Below, piece after piece: positions 7,333 to 16,572 of a stretch of DNA of 64,000 bases. Position 1 is the stretch's first letter. Each line of letters begins with the position of its first letter. Origin of the DNA: Megasphaera sp. UBA1696. Lineage in GTDB: Bacteria; Bacillota; Negativicutes; Veillonellales; Megasphaeraceae. The stretch lies in contig DCJQ01000025.1 of the NCBI GenBank assembly GCA_002319965.1, positions 18,759 through 82,758 on the forward strand, in the 5' to 3' direction. The notes beneath the pieces are model-generated. The model had not been told where the DNA came from, made no database searches, and was given only the letters and a program-made list of their open reading frames with translations. Both the position numbers and the translations under genes were made by a program.

Positions 7333-8673
7333 TTAGAAAGCGAACAGATCGTTCAAGCTTTCTGACATCGTCGGATGGGTATAGATGAAGTCGCGCAGGA
7401 CCTGGTATTTCAAGTTGTTGTCCATAGCGAGTTTAACCAGGTTGATCATTTCATGGGATTCAGCGCAGAAGAGCTGAACGCCGAGAATCTGATCGTCCGC
7501 ACCGACGAGGGCCTTGAGGACGCCTTCCGGTTTGCGCAGGACTTTGGCCTTGGGAATGGCCGCAGCCGGCAGGTTCATGACCCGGTATTCGATGTTCTTA
7601 GCCTTGGCTTCGCTTTCGCTGAGGCCGACCCGCGAGAAGGGCGGATAGATGAAGACCGAGTACGAGAAAGCACCGCGGTTCTGCGTCGTCCGGTCGCCCT
7701 TGCCGCTCATGTCAGACATGATGATACGGCTGTCGTCGAGGGAAATGTAGGTGAACTGGAGATTGCCGCAGACGTCGCCGGCAGCCCAGATGTTCGAAAC
7801 ATTGGTGCGCAGGTGTTCGTCGGTAACGACAGCGCCTCTGTCGGAGAGGGCAATACCGGCTTTTTCAGCTTCGAGACCATCCGTATTGGGACGGCGGCCC
7901 GTTGCCATCAAGATGGCGTCGCCTTCTAAGACCGTATCCGTATCGCCGACGGTGTAGTACAGGGTTGCGCCGTCGATTTTCGTCGTCTTGGCGCCGGTTA
8001 CGATTTCAATGCCCTTAGCTTCGAGGACGGAACGGATGTTGTCGGCAATGTCCTTGTCTTCGCGAGGCAGGAAGGCGTCGATATCCTGTACGACTGTGAC
8101 CTTGCTGCCGAAGTTGGCGTACATGGCGGCAAATTCCAAGCCGATGTAGCCGCCGCCGACGATGGTCAGTTTTGCCGGGAGTTCATCCAAGTCCATCATC
8201 GATTCCGACGTGTAGACTTTATTGCTGTCCTTGACGCCGGGGATGCCCGGGATGACCGACGTGGCGCCGGTGTTGATGACGAACTGCTTGCCTTCGAGCT
8301 GGAGAACGCCGTCTTTGGTCTGAACCTGTACGTGCGTTGCGTCGACGAAGGATGCCATGCCGTCGATGACTTCGACGCCGGCCTGGATCAGTTTATTGTA
8401 GTTCGCTTTGTTCAAGGCTCCCGTCAATTCGCGTTTGCCTTCGATGGCTTTTTTATAATAAGCCGCTTTAGAAGCGAAATCAGACGTCGGAGCCGTTGCC
8501 GCTTCGGTAATGAGGCGTTTGGACGGAATGCAGCCGACGTTGATGCAAGTACCGCCGTACATGCCGTTGTCTTTTTCAATCAAGGCTACTTTCTTGCCCT
8601 GTTTTCCTAATTGTCCGGCTAAGGTTTTACCGGCTTTCCCAAAACCAATTACGATGACATCATACATTTTCAT
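7333..8673 (-). CDS. rclA: RclA-like flavoprotein pyridine nucleotide-disulfide oxidoreductase
   Basis: 446 residues: FAD site VIGFGKAGKTLA near the N-terminus, redox-active pair C43/C48 in GGTCINVGCIPSK, NAD(P)H site TIVGGGYIGLEFAAMYANFG, second FAD motif NIWAAGDVCG, and dimerisation tail with HPTMSESLNDLF. The N-terminus (IGFGKAGKTLA), the QFTYISLDD block and the C-terminus match E. coli RclA better than lipoamide dehydrogenase. RclA protects against hypochlorous acid and is reported to reduce hypothiocyanous acid. It is preceded by AAGGAGGC at the right distance. No rclR, rclB or rclC is nearby. A protective role against host oxidants is inferred from similarity. Confidence 0.85.
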   Translation of the reverse strand: MKMYDVIVIGFGKAGKTLAGQLGKQGKKVALIEKDNGMYGGTCINVGCIPSKRLITEAATAPTSDFASKAAYYKKAIEGKRELTGALNKANYNKLIQAGVEVIDGMASFVDATHVQVQTKDGVLQLEGKQFVINTGATSVIPGIPGVKDSNKVYTSESMMDLDELPAKLTIVGGGYIGLEFAAMYANFGSKVTVVQDIDAFLPREDKDIADNIRSVLEAKGIEIVTGAKTTKIDGATLYYTVGDTDTVLEGDAILMATGRRPNTDGLEAEKAGIALSDRGAVVTDEHLRTNVSNIWAAGDVCGNLQFTYISLDDSRIIMSDMSGKGDRTTQNRGAFSYSVFIYPPFSRVGLSESEAKAKNIEYRVMNLPAAAIPKAKVLRKPEGVLKALVGADDQILGVQLFCAESHEMINLVKLAMDNNLKYQVLRDFIYTHPTMSESLNDLFAF

Positions 8674-8773
8674 AATTAAGCCTCCTTAATTAAAAATATA
8701 TAATCGTTGGTATCCATTTATGACAGCAGTCCGGCAAGGTCTCCCCTGCCGCCTGTTGTTCCCATGAGAAGAG

Positions 8774-9220
8774 CTAGACGCCGGTGCTTCCGATGCCGCC
8801 CGTGCGCAGACCGCCGGCAGCATCATCGTTGACGGTCAGGTACTTCATGAAGATGCCCTGGCCGATGCGGTCGCCTTTTTCAATCGTATAGGCCACATCA
8901 TTCGTATTGTAGTAGGCGATCATAATATGGCCTTCGTTGTCTTCATTATTGTAATAGTCGCTGTCGACGATGCCCGTGCTGTTGGCCAGCATGAGTCCTT
9001 TTTTAAAGGCCAGGCTGGAGCGGATGAAAATGGACAAGTATTCATCGCCTTCCATAAAAGCCTTGAGGCCCGTCGGGACAACGGTCACGGCATGAGGCGC
9101 CAGTACCGTCGTTTCAGCGGCTTCCAAATCGTAGCCGGCACTCTTGGCCGTCTTGCGAATAGGAAGGTGGATGTCACGGTCTTTATAGGCCGTGACGATT
9201 TCAAAACCTCTGCCCGTCAT
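8774..9220 (-). CDS. dut: dUTP diphosphatase
   Basis: 148 residues, the normal trimeric dUTPase length. It splits dUTP to dUMP and diphosphate, keeping uracil out of DNA and supplying dTMP synthesis. The conserved blocks are visible: SAGYDLEAAE, SIFIRSSLAFKKGLMLANS, GIVDSDYYNNEDNEGHI, the KGDRIGQGIF segment, and a glycine-rich C-terminal arm RTGGIGSTGV that closes over the substrate. It starts 6 bp after the pnp stop codon, so the two genes are cotranscribed. Confidence 0.92.
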   Translation of the reverse strand: MTGRGFEIVTAYKDRDIHLPIRKTAKSAGYDLEAAETTVLAPHAVTVVPTGLKAFMEGDEYLSIFIRSSLAFKKGLMLANSTGIVDSDYYNNEDNEGHIMIAYYNTNDVAYTIEKGDRIGQGIFMKYLTVNDDAAGGLRTGGIGSTGV

Positions 9221-9226
9221 CGCGCC

Positions 9227-11383
9227 CTACCGTTTCTGGCGGTCGCGATTGCCGCTGTGACCGCCGCGAGGACCGCGACTCCGGTGGGACGGAGCTTCAT
9301 CACCGCCGCCGAGGAGGGCTTTACGGGACAGGTTGACCCGGCCCTGGCTGTCGATTTCGACGCACTTGACCATGATTTCATCGCCGACGTTGACCACGTC
9401 TTCGACTTTTTCAACGCGTTCCATAGCCAGCTGGGAAATGTGGACCAATCCTTCTTTCCCGGGCAGGACTTCGACGAAGGCGCCGAAGTTCATGAGGCGT
9501 GTGACTTTGCCGACGTAAGTCTTGCCGACTTCTACGTCTTCCGTCAATTTTTCGATCCAAGCTTTCGCTTTGTCACCGCTTTCGCCGTCGACGGCTGCGA
9601 TGTAGACTAAGCCCGAATCGTCGATATCGATTTTAGCACCCGTTTCTTCGGTGATCTGCTTGATCATCTTGCCGCCCGGCCCGATGACGTCGCGGATCTT
9701 ATCGGGATTGATGTGGATGGAAATGATGCGCGGAGCGTACGGAGACAGTTCCTTCCGCGGTTCAGCGATGGCCTGGAGCATCTTGCTCATGATGTGGAGA
9801 CGGCCTTCGTGAGCCTGTTTCAAAGCCTGATCGAGGATTTCACGGCTGAGGCCTTTGATCTTGATATCCATCTGAATGGCCGTAACGCCCTTCATCGTAC
9901 CGGCAACTTTAAAGTCCATATCGCCGAGAGCGTCTTCCATACCCTGGATGTCGGTGAGGATGGTGAAATCTTCGCCTTTGGTAACGAGGCCCATGGCGAC
10001 ACCGGCTACAGGAGCCTTAATGGGCACACCGGCATCCATCAAGGACAAGGTGCTGCCGCAAACGCTGCCCATGGAGCTCGAACCGTTCGATTCGAGGACT
10101 TCCGATACGACGCGGATAGCGTACGGGAATTCTTCTTCGCTCGGCATGACCTGCGTCAAGGCCCGTTCAGCCAATTTGCCGTGACCGATTTCACGACGGC
10201 CGGGACCGCGGGACGACTTCGTTTCGCCGACGCAGAAGGACGGGAAATTATAGTGGTGCATGTAGCGGCGGTCCGTTTCCAGGCCGACGCCGTCAATGTG
10301 CTGGCTTTCCGACAACGGAGCCAAAGTGCAGAAGCTCATGATCTGCGTCTGGCCGCGGGTAAAGAGGCCCGTGCCGTGGGTGCGGGCAAAGAGGCCGACT
10401 TCGCAGCTGACCGGACGGACTTCGTCGACGCGGCGGCCGTCGGGACGAATCTTATCGACGGCGATCATGTGGCGGACGATTTCCTTGATCATCTTCTGGG
10501 TAATGTCGGCGACGTCGTCGGCATTATCGGGGTAGATGTCGGCAAAGTGTTCGTAAATGTCGGCTTCGACGGTGTTCATCTTTTCTTCGCGTTCAATCTT
10601 ATCAGCCGTGAAGATAGCCGTCTTCATGGCTTCTTCGCCGTAAGCGTGAACGGCTTCGACGATGTCTGCCGGCGGTTCTTTTTCGACAAATTCCTGTTTC
10701 GGTACAGAAATGCTGTCCAAGAAAGAAAGCTGGAATTCGACGACTTTCTTGATTTCTTCATGGGCGACCATGATGGCGTCGAGGATCTGTTCTTCCGGAA
10801 CTTCTTTGGCGCCGCCTTCAACCATCAGGATGGCGTCTTTCGTACCGGCGACGACGATGTCCATATCGCTCTGTTCGCTCTGAGCAACCGTCGGGTTGAT
10901 GACGAATTCACCATCTACGCGGCCGACACGGACACCGGCAATCGGGCCGGCAAAGGGAATATGAGACATGCACAGGGAAACAGAGGCGCCGATCATAGCG
11001 GCGATTTCCGGGGCATTATCGTGGTCTACACAAAAATCATAAGCCACGACGTGAACGTCATGACGATACGTTTTCGGGAAGAGCGGACGGATCGGGCGGT
11101 CGATGAGACGGGCGAAAAGCGTTGCCGATTCGGGCGGTTTCCCTTCGCGTTTGATAAAGCCGCCGGGGATTTTACCGACAGAATACATCTTTTCTTCATA
11201 ATCGACGGTGAGCGGGAAAAAGTCTGCATCTTCACGGGCTTCCTTCGATCCCGTTGCCGTTACGAAAACGGCGGTATCACCATACCGTACCAGTGCGGCA
11301 CCGCTGGCCTGCTTAGCGAGTTTACCGACTTCAATTACCAGCGGGCGGCCGGCGAAATCCATTTGGAATTTCTGTTCTTCCAT
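9227..11383 (-). CDS. pnp: Polyribonucleotide nucleotidyltransferase (PNPase)
   Basis: 718 residues, full length: two RNase PH core domains (about 10-230 and 310-540), a KH domain (SIHINPDKIRDVIGPGGKMI, about 555-610) and an S1 domain (GKTYVGKVTRLMNFGAFVE, about 620-690), ending in a basic tail (RSRGPRGG). It degrades RNA 3' to 5' with phosphate and is a central mRNA-decay enzyme. The start Met has AGGAGG upstream. rpsO lies upstream but ends in its own terminator at 11475-11505, so pnp is made by readthrough or from its own promoter. dut follows directly. Confidence 0.97.
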   Translation of the reverse strand: MEEQKFQMDFAGRPLVIEVGKLAKQASGAALVRYGDTAVFVTATGSKEAREDADFFPLTVDYEEKMYSVGKIPGGFIKREGKPPESATLFARLIDRPIRPLFPKTYRHDVHVVAYDFCVDHDNAPEIAAMIGASVSLCMSHIPFAGPIAGVRVGRVDGEFVINPTVAQSEQSDMDIVVAGTKDAILMVEGGAKEVPEEQILDAIMVAHEEIKKVVEFQLSFLDSISVPKQEFVEKEPPADIVEAVHAYGEEAMKTAIFTADKIEREEKMNTVEADIYEHFADIYPDNADDVADITQKMIKEIVRHMIAVDKIRPDGRRVDEVRPVSCEVGLFARTHGTGLFTRGQTQIMSFCTLAPLSESQHIDGVGLETDRRYMHHYNFPSFCVGETKSSRGPGRREIGHGKLAERALTQVMPSEEEFPYAIRVVSEVLESNGSSSMGSVCGSTLSLMDAGVPIKAPVAGVAMGLVTKGEDFTILTDIQGMEDALGDMDFKVAGTMKGVTAIQMDIKIKGLSREILDQALKQAHEGRLHIMSKMLQAIAEPRKELSPYAPRIISIHINPDKIRDVIGPGGKMIKQITEETGAKIDIDDSGLVYIAAVDGESGDKAKAWIEKLTEDVEVGKTYVGKVTRLMNFGAFVEVLPGKEGLVHISQLAMERVEKVEDVVNVGDEIMVKCVEIDSQGRVNLSRKALLGGGDEAPSHRSRGPRGGHSGNRDRQKR

Positions 11384-11474
11384 TGTTACCTCCTTGAATC
11401 TGACAGGTGATAGGCACTAGTTTGGAAAAATCGGCGATTCGCCCAAACTACAACCTACCAACCTGTGTTTTGAA

Positions 11475-11505
11475 AAAAGGGCCGATGCAGTCACATCAGC
11501 CCTAC
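11475..11505 (-). terminator. Terminator after rpsO
   Basis: On the minus strand AGGGC(TGATG) pairs with (CATC)GGCCCT and is followed by six T. It lies just past the rpsO stop and before pnp, as in many rpsO-pnp loci. Confidence 0.85.
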
Positions 11506-11516
11506 AGTATGCGAAA

Positions 11517-11783
11517 TTATTTACGCAAGTTCAATTTTTCGAGAATTGCACGATAACGATCGAGGTCGTGTTTCTGCAAGTAACCGAGCAAATTACGGCG
11601 CTGGCCGACGAGTTTCAACAAGCCGCGGCGGGACGCATGGTCCTTCTTGTGGCTGCGGAGATGTTCCGTCAAATAGGTGATGCGGTTGGTGAGCAGCGCG
11701 ATCTGTACTTCCGGAGAACCCGTATCGTTTTCATTGGCACCAAATTCAGCTACGATTGCTTTTTTTTCTTCTACGCTTAACAT
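11517..11783 (-). CDS. rpsO: Ribosomal protein uS15
   Basis: 88 residues, the standard size. It binds the 16S rRNA central domain and nucleates 30S platform assembly. The sequence shows the family blocks TGSPEVQIALLTNRI, HLRSHKKDHASRRGLL and the C-terminal YLQKHDLDRYRAILEKLNLR. It is followed by its own terminator and then by pnp. A good promoter lies about 100 bp upstream, leaving a long leader that may carry S15 autoregulation. Confidence 0.98.
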   Translation of the reverse strand: MLSVEEKKAIVAEFGANENDTGSPEVQIALLTNRITYLTEHLRSHKKDHASRRGLLKLVGQRRNLLGYLQKHDLDRYRAILEKLNLRK

Positions 11784-11819
11784 TGTATCTTTCCTCCATG
11801 TGTAAAAAATAAGACTATT

Positions 11820-11876
11820 CGCAAAGTGCTAAGTGATCGTCGGAGTCATCGAGACACCGAGCACCCGTACGACATT
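11820..11876 (-). promoter_or_regulatory. rpsO leader with a possible stem
   Basis: The leader between the rpsO promoter and start contains GTGCT and AGCAC arms enclosing a GC-rich segment. S15 represses its own mRNA in several phyla through leader structures, but the structures differ and I cannot match this one to a known class. Confidence 0.25.
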
Positions 11877-11879
11877 AGT

Positions 11880-11908
11880 ATTATACTATACCCGGCGAGT
11901 TGTGTAAA
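11880..11908 (-). promoter_or_regulatory. rpsO promoter
   Basis: Minus-strand TTTACA (11903-11908) and TATAAT (11880-11885) are separated by exactly 17 bp, a near-consensus vegetative promoter reading into rpsO. Confidence 0.8.
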
Positions 11909-12050
11909 GTAATTATGAGGGAATCTTTGGGTGACCTGCCCTTTGCGGCACAAATGAATGTCCTTGTATTCATCTATTATGCCATTACTTTTTGTTTTAC
12001 ACAAGGGGCTGATTTTTACAATAGATATACCGAGGCCGCCGATCCGAGTC

Positions 12051-12079
12051 TTGTCAAACCGCCCCCTTTCGCTTATACT
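12051..12079 (+). promoter_or_regulatory. Promoter of the 12141-13652 oxidoreductase gene
   Basis: TTGTCA (12051-12056) and TATACT (12074-12079) are 17 bp apart and lie about 60 bp before the start codon. The rest of the 11909-12140 gap shows no gene. Confidence 0.75.
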
Positions 12080-12140
12080 ATACGAAAAAGGTTGTATTTA
12101 AATGTGAATTATGAAGCTGAACAGTAAAGGAGTCTTGCTT

Positions 12141-13652
12141 ATGAAAAAATATGATGTCATCCTCATTGGGACCGGGTCGGCCAACATCATTGCCGACGCC
12201 GCCATTACCCAAGGGCTGTCCGTTGCCATCGTCGAACGGGGCAGTTTTGGCGGTACCTGCTTGAACCGCGGCTGCATTCCCACCAAGGTCATGGTCACGG
12301 CAGCCAGCCGCATCCGTGAAATCCGCGAAGGCGGCCGCATCGGCGTCTTTGCCGACAATGCCCGCCTCGATTGGGATATTTTAGCAAAAAGGCTCTGGGA
12401 AAAAATCGATGAAAGTAAATCCATCCAGGGATACTACGATAAGTTCCCCAACGTCGATACGTATAACGGCACGGCAGCTTTCGTCGACAACCACACCCTC
12501 GACGTCACCTTAAATGACGGCACGGACGCAAAAATCCAGGGCGACAAGATTTTCATCGCCACCGGCGGCCGGACCAACATCCCCCGCATTCAGGGTCTCG
12601 AAGACGTCGGCTACTTGACGTCGGAATCCTTCTTCGGCGAATCCTTCCCCAAGAAGCCTTATAAGAGCCTGATCATCATCGGCGGCGGCCCCATCGGCTG
12701 TGAATTTGCCCACGTCTTTGACGCAGCCGGCACGAAAATCACCATCGTCCAGCACAACGCTCGCCTCTTGCCGAAAGAAGATGAAGCCATTTCTGAATTC
12801 ATCCTCAAACAGTTCCGCCGCTACGGCATGGACGTCCGCCTCAAACAGGACACGCTGAGCGTCAGCCTGCGCGACGGCCTCAAAGTCCTCAAGATCCGCG
12901 ACATCGACAGCGGTGAAGAAGCCGAAGTGGCTGCCGAAGAAATCTTGGTAGCCCCCGGCATCAAGCCGACAACGGATCTCCTCCACCTCGAAAACACCGA
13001 CGTCCGCCTCGATAAACGCGGCTACATCGAAACCAATGAATTCTTAGAAACGACGGCCGACGGCATCTGGGCTCTCGGCGACATCAACGGCATGGCCCCC
13101 TTCCGCCATAAAGCCAACTACGAAGCGGAAATCATCGCCCACAACCTCTTCTCAGGCAATGACCCGGAACACTGGCGCTGGGCAAGCTACGACATCATTC
13201 CGGCCGTCACCTACACCTATCCCGAAGTGGCTCAAGTCGGCCTGAGCGAAGAAAATGCCAAAAAGAAAGGCTACGACGTCGAAACGGCTATCAACCACTA
13301 CTCGGCTTCGGCCAAGGGCTACGCCATGGGCTTTGAACCGGGCCAGGACGACGACGGCTTCGTAAAATTAGTCGTCGACAAAAAGACGAAATTCATCCTC
13401 GGCGCCCACATCGTAGGCCCTGAAGCCTCGATCCTCATTCAGCCTTTCATCAACAACCTCATGAGCGGCGAACACACCATCCAGCCCGTCCACGAAGACA
13501 TCGCTTCGGAAACGGCCAAGAAACTGCGGGCCCTGCCCTTGACGCGGACCCTGACGCCGAAATCGGTCTACACCTTCAGCGAAACCATGACGCCCCATCC
13601 GTCTCTCTCGGAAGTCGTCATGTGGACCCGCTACTATTACGAAGGCAAGTAA
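12141..13652 (+). CDS. FAD-dependent NAD(P)-disulfide oxidoreductase (dihydrolipoyl dehydrogenase/mycothione reductase-like)
   Basis: 503 residues from the start chosen (ATG 12141, with AAAGGAG upstream; an in-frame ATG ten codons earlier has no ribosome site). It has the FAD site LIGTGSANIIAD, the redox pair in GGTCLNRGCIPTK, the NAD(P)H site IIIGGGPIGCEFAHVFDAAG, the second FAD motif GIWALGDING and a dimerisation domain ending in HPSLSEVV. The atypical GTGSAN in place of GxGxxG near the N-terminus and the length resemble the mycothione reductase-like branch. No 2-oxoacid dehydrogenase E2 gene is nearby, so a lipoamide role is unproven. It is monocistronic with promoter and terminator. Confidence 0.8.
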   Translation: MKKYDVILIGTGSANIIADAAITQGLSVAIVERGSFGGTCLNRGCIPTKVMVTAASRIREIREGGRIGVFADNARLDWDILAKRLWEKIDESKSIQGYYDKFPNVDTYNGTAAFVDNHTLDVTLNDGTDAKIQGDKIFIATGGRTNIPRIQGLEDVGYLTSESFFGESFPKKPYKSLIIIGGGPIGCEFAHVFDAAGTKITIVQHNARLLPKEDEAISEFILKQFRRYGMDVRLKQDTLSVSLRDGLKVLKIRDIDSGEEAEVAAEEILVAPGIKPTTDLLHLENTDVRLDKRGYIETNEFLETTADGIWALGDINGMAPFRHKANYEAEIIAHNLFSGNDPEHWRWASYDIIPAVTYTYPEVAQVGLSEENAKKKGYDVETAINHYSASAKGYAMGFEPGQDDDGFVKLVVDKKTKFILGAHIVGPEASILIQPFINNLMSGEHTIQPVHEDIASETAKKLRALPLTRTLTPKSVYTFSETMTPHPSLSEVVMWTRYYYEGK

Positions 13653-13685
13653 CTCCTCCTCCCCTTAACATACAGCATGTGCAAG

Positions 13686-13723
13686 AAAAAGGACGCTATG
13701 AAAAAATTCATAGCGTCCTTTTC
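13686..13723. terminator. Bidirectional terminator
   Basis: A perfect stem (GGACGCTATGAA with TTCATAGCGTCC) is flanked by A-run and T-run. It serves the converging oxidoreductase gene (plus) and the arsenic operon (minus). Confidence 0.92.
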
Positions 13724-13741
13724 TGTATGCCCATATTCAAT

Positions 13742-14773
13742 TTACTTGGTCGCCATGGCAATGCGGACCAAGGTCAGCATAATCGGCACTTCGGTCAAGA
13801 CACCGACCGTCGTCGCCAATGCAGCCGGACTGGTCACGCCAAAGAGGGCAATGGCCACGGCTACAGACAATTCAAAGAAGTTGGATGCTCCGATGAAGCC
13901 TGCCGGTGCCGCAATGTCGAAGGGCAGTTTCAGCAGGCGGCAGGCACCGTAGGCAATGAAGAAAATAAAGAAGGTCTGCAGCGTAAGGGGTACGGCGATG
14001 AGCAGGATGTGCATGGGATTCGACAAGATGACCTGGGCCTGGGAGCTGAAGATGATGACTAAGGTCAAGAGCAGTCCCCATGTCGTCACCGTATCGAATT
14101 TATGGATGAAGGTCTGCTCAAAATACTCAATGCCCTTCTCCTTGACGACCAAGACCCGGGTCGCAATGCCCCCGGCCAAGGGAATGACGACAAAGAGAAA
14201 GACACTCATAAAGAGGACCCCATAGGGAACGACGACCTGCGACACGCCTAAGAGGAACTTGACGATAGGCACGAAAGCCAGGAGAACGATCAAATCGTTG
14301 GTCGCAACTTGAACGACCGTATAGCCGGGATTTCCCTTAGCCAGGGCACTCCACACAAAGACCATGGCCGTACACGGTGCCGCTCCGAGAAGGACGGCGC
14401 CGGCCAAATAGCCCTGAGCCAAATAGGAAGGAATCCAGGAAGCAAAGACGATGTACAAGAAGAAGTAGGAAATGGCGTACATCGTAAAGGGCTTGATGAG
14501 CCAGTTGGCCGCCCAGGTGACGAAGAGCCCTTTCGGCTCGCGGCCAATGGCCTGTATCTGTTTAAAATCGACGCTCATCATCATCGGATAAATCATAATC
14601 CAAATCAAGACGGCAATGGGGATGGAAATCCCCATGACCTGCAGGGTATCCAAGAAGGCCGGTACGGCCGGCATGGTGTAACCGATAAAGACGCCGGCAA
14701 CCATGCAGAGGAAGACCCAAATCGTTAAATATCGCTGGAAAAAGCTGATACTTCCAGCCTGTTCATGACTCAT
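13742..14773 (-). CDS. acr3: ACR3-family arsenite efflux permease
   Basis: 343 residues with about ten membrane helices. It pumps arsenite out of the cell. ACR3 family features are FQRYLTIWVFLCMVAGVFIG at the N-terminus, IYPMMMSVDF, the conserved cysteine in LGAAPCTAMVFVWS (helix 4) and NDLIVLLAF. It is the last gene of arsR-arsD-arsA-acr3, which suggests it can be energised by ArsA, although ACR3 also works alone with the membrane potential. It ends just before the shared terminator at 13686-13723. Confidence 0.93.
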   Translation of the reverse strand: MSHEQAGSISFFQRYLTIWVFLCMVAGVFIGYTMPAVPAFLDTLQVMGISIPIAVLIWIMIYPMMMSVDFKQIQAIGREPKGLFVTWAANWLIKPFTMYAISYFFLYIVFASWIPSYLAQGYLAGAVLLGAAPCTAMVFVWSALAKGNPGYTVVQVATNDLIVLLAFVPIVKFLLGVSQVVVPYGVLFMSVFLFVVIPLAGGIATRVLVVKEKGIEYFEQTFIHKFDTVTTWGLLLTLVIIFSSQAQVILSNPMHILLIAVPLTLQTFFIFFIAYGACRLLKLPFDIAAPAGFIGASNFFELSVAVAIALFGVTSPAALATTVGVLTEVPIMLTLVRIAMATK

Positions 14774-14824
14774 GACAATGCCTCCGCTGCTGACAAGGGC
14801 TGTGACGCCTACCTGCCAGCTTGA

Positions 14825-16561
14825 TTATAGTTTTTCTAGCGTTTGTCCGCGCACCTCATCGGGCCGCCAGGGAATCAGGGCCGTCAACCCTTTTGTGTGG
14901 TCATGGACGGTATTGATCCACGGAATCTCATGGGCCGCCTTAGCGCGGAGCAAGGGACTCGTCGTTTTCGCCCGACAAAAAGCCTTGTTGATGACCCACC
15001 AGCGGCAGTGAAGTTCCGTCCGCTTTAGGTCGCCTTCAAGGCGCAGGGCCTCATAGACCGGCGTCGCTTCCGGCAGGGTGACGATGACCACTTCCGTTTC
15101 ATCACTCTTGAGGCGCGGCAGTAAGTGCTGCACCGACGGCGGCGTTATACCGCGGGTCCGGCGGATTTCCTTATCGTAGTTTTCTGTCGATTCGAGGAGG
15201 AGCAGGGTATGGCCTGTCGGTGCCGTATCGATGACGACGATCTGTTCCCCGCCTTGGTCGACGATGTCGGCAAAGGCATGGAAGACGGCAATTTCCTGAG
15301 TACACGGTGAGCGCAGGTCTTCTTCGATGTAGGCCAGGTCAGCCTGACTGAGACCGTTGGCTTTGGCCTGGGCCAACACGGCGTCCCGATACTGCTGCAG
15401 GGCTTTCCCTTCATCGATGCGGCTGACCGTCAGTCCCTCCGCCTGACCGACGATATCAGCGGCGTGAGCTGCCGGGTCGGTCGTCGTCAAGTGAACCTTA
15501 TGCCCTCGACGGGCGAGGCCCATGGCGATGGCTGCCGCTGCTGTCGTCTTGCCGACGCCGCCCTTGCCCATTGTGAAAATAATTTTTCGGCCATGCTTTT
15601 CTAAGTCGTCGATGACGTCCGACAAGGCTTTAACCGGTTTCATCGCCTCAGCAGACGAGGTGCCCTCCGGCATATCCCCGGTTAAGAGGGCTCGTACATG
15701 GTCGAGACCGGTGACGTTATAAGAACGCAGGGGGATTTCAAAGAAGGGCCGTCCTTCAAGGGTTTCCGGCAGGGATTTCAAGGCCGATTCCTGTTTTTCG
15801 TATAAGCCTTTCGTCACGTCATCGTCCCAGGCATCCAGTTTGCCGTTGATGACGACAAGCTGACGGGCAATGCCCAAGGCGGCCAGTTCCTGTGAGGCCC
15901 GGCCCGCTTCTTTTAAGGGCAGGACGTCCGGGCGGGCGACGAGGATCATCGTCGTCTGTTCCCCGTCGGCCAAGGTCCGGACGGCTTGTTTATATACTTC
16001 TTTTTTCGATTCCAGGCCGGCCAACTGTCCCAAACAGGAGGCGCCATGCTTACTCTTTTGAATGAATTGGCTCCACGCCGACGGCAGCTGCAGCATCCGC
16101 AGGGTATGGCCGGTCGGTGCCGTATCGAAGATGATGTGCTCGTATTGGCTGCTTACGGCCTCGTCGGTGAGAAAGTGAGTAAACTCATTGAAGGCGGCAA
16201 TTTCGACGGTACACGAGCCGGACAGCTGCTCTTCCATATTGCGCAGGGCCGCTTCCGGCAAGAGGCCGCGGTAAGGGCCGACGACACTTTCCCGATACGC
16301 CGCTGCCGCCTGAATGGGGTCTAAGTTGGCAACGGACAGATTGGCCGCTTCCGGAATGGGTGTCGCCTTATCGCTCAGCTCCATGGAAAATACGTCCTGC
16401 AGGTTCGACGCCGGATCGGTACTGATGAGCAGGACCTTGTGGCCGGCATCGGCCAGGGCTACGGCCGTCGCACAGGCCACAGACGTCTTGCCGACGCCGC
16501 CCTTTCCGGTCAGAAAAAGGTATTTAGTGCGAACGGCGTCTAAGGGATCATATAATTTCAT
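14825..16561 (-). CDS. arsA: Arsenite-stimulated efflux ATPase ArsA
   Basis: 578 residues, two homologous ATPase halves in one chain. Walker A motifs are GKGGVGKTSVACATA near residue 20 and GKGGVGKTTAAAAIA near residue 335, each followed by a DTAPTGHTLR/L signal motif. The three metal-site cysteines known from E. coli ArsA have clear equivalents in LSGSCTVEIAAF, KHGASCLGQL and LRSPCTQEIAVF. The subunit binds the efflux permease and couples ATP hydrolysis to arsenite export. It starts 11 bp downstream of the arsD stop. Confidence 0.96.
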   Translation of the reverse strand: MKLYDPLDAVRTKYLFLTGKGGVGKTSVACATAVALADAGHKVLLISTDPASNLQDVFSMELSDKATPIPEAANLSVANLDPIQAAAAYRESVVGPYRGLLPEAALRNMEEQLSGSCTVEIAAFNEFTHFLTDEAVSSQYEHIIFDTAPTGHTLRMLQLPSAWSQFIQKSKHGASCLGQLAGLESKKEVYKQAVRTLADGEQTTMILVARPDVLPLKEAGRASQELAALGIARQLVVINGKLDAWDDDVTKGLYEKQESALKSLPETLEGRPFFEIPLRSYNVTGLDHVRALLTGDMPEGTSSAEAMKPVKALSDVIDDLEKHGRKIIFTMGKGGVGKTTAAAAIAMGLARRGHKVHLTTTDPAAHAADIVGQAEGLTVSRIDEGKALQQYRDAVLAQAKANGLSQADLAYIEEDLRSPCTQEIAVFHAFADIVDQGGEQIVVIDTAPTGHTLLLLESTENYDKEIRRTRGITPPSVQHLLPRLKSDETEVVIVTLPEATPVYEALRLEGDLKRTELHCRWWVINKAFCRAKTTSPLLRAKAAHEIPWINTVHDHTKGLTALIPWRPDEVRGQTLEKL

Positions 16562-16572
16562 CAGGCTTCACC

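Noticed and set aside
9713..11410. A 565-residue plus-strand frame opposite pnp, and a similar 560-residue frame opposite aspS (17583-19265)
   Set aside because: Same cause: codon bias of the true gene removes stops from the antisense frame. PNPase and AspRS are complete on the minus strand.
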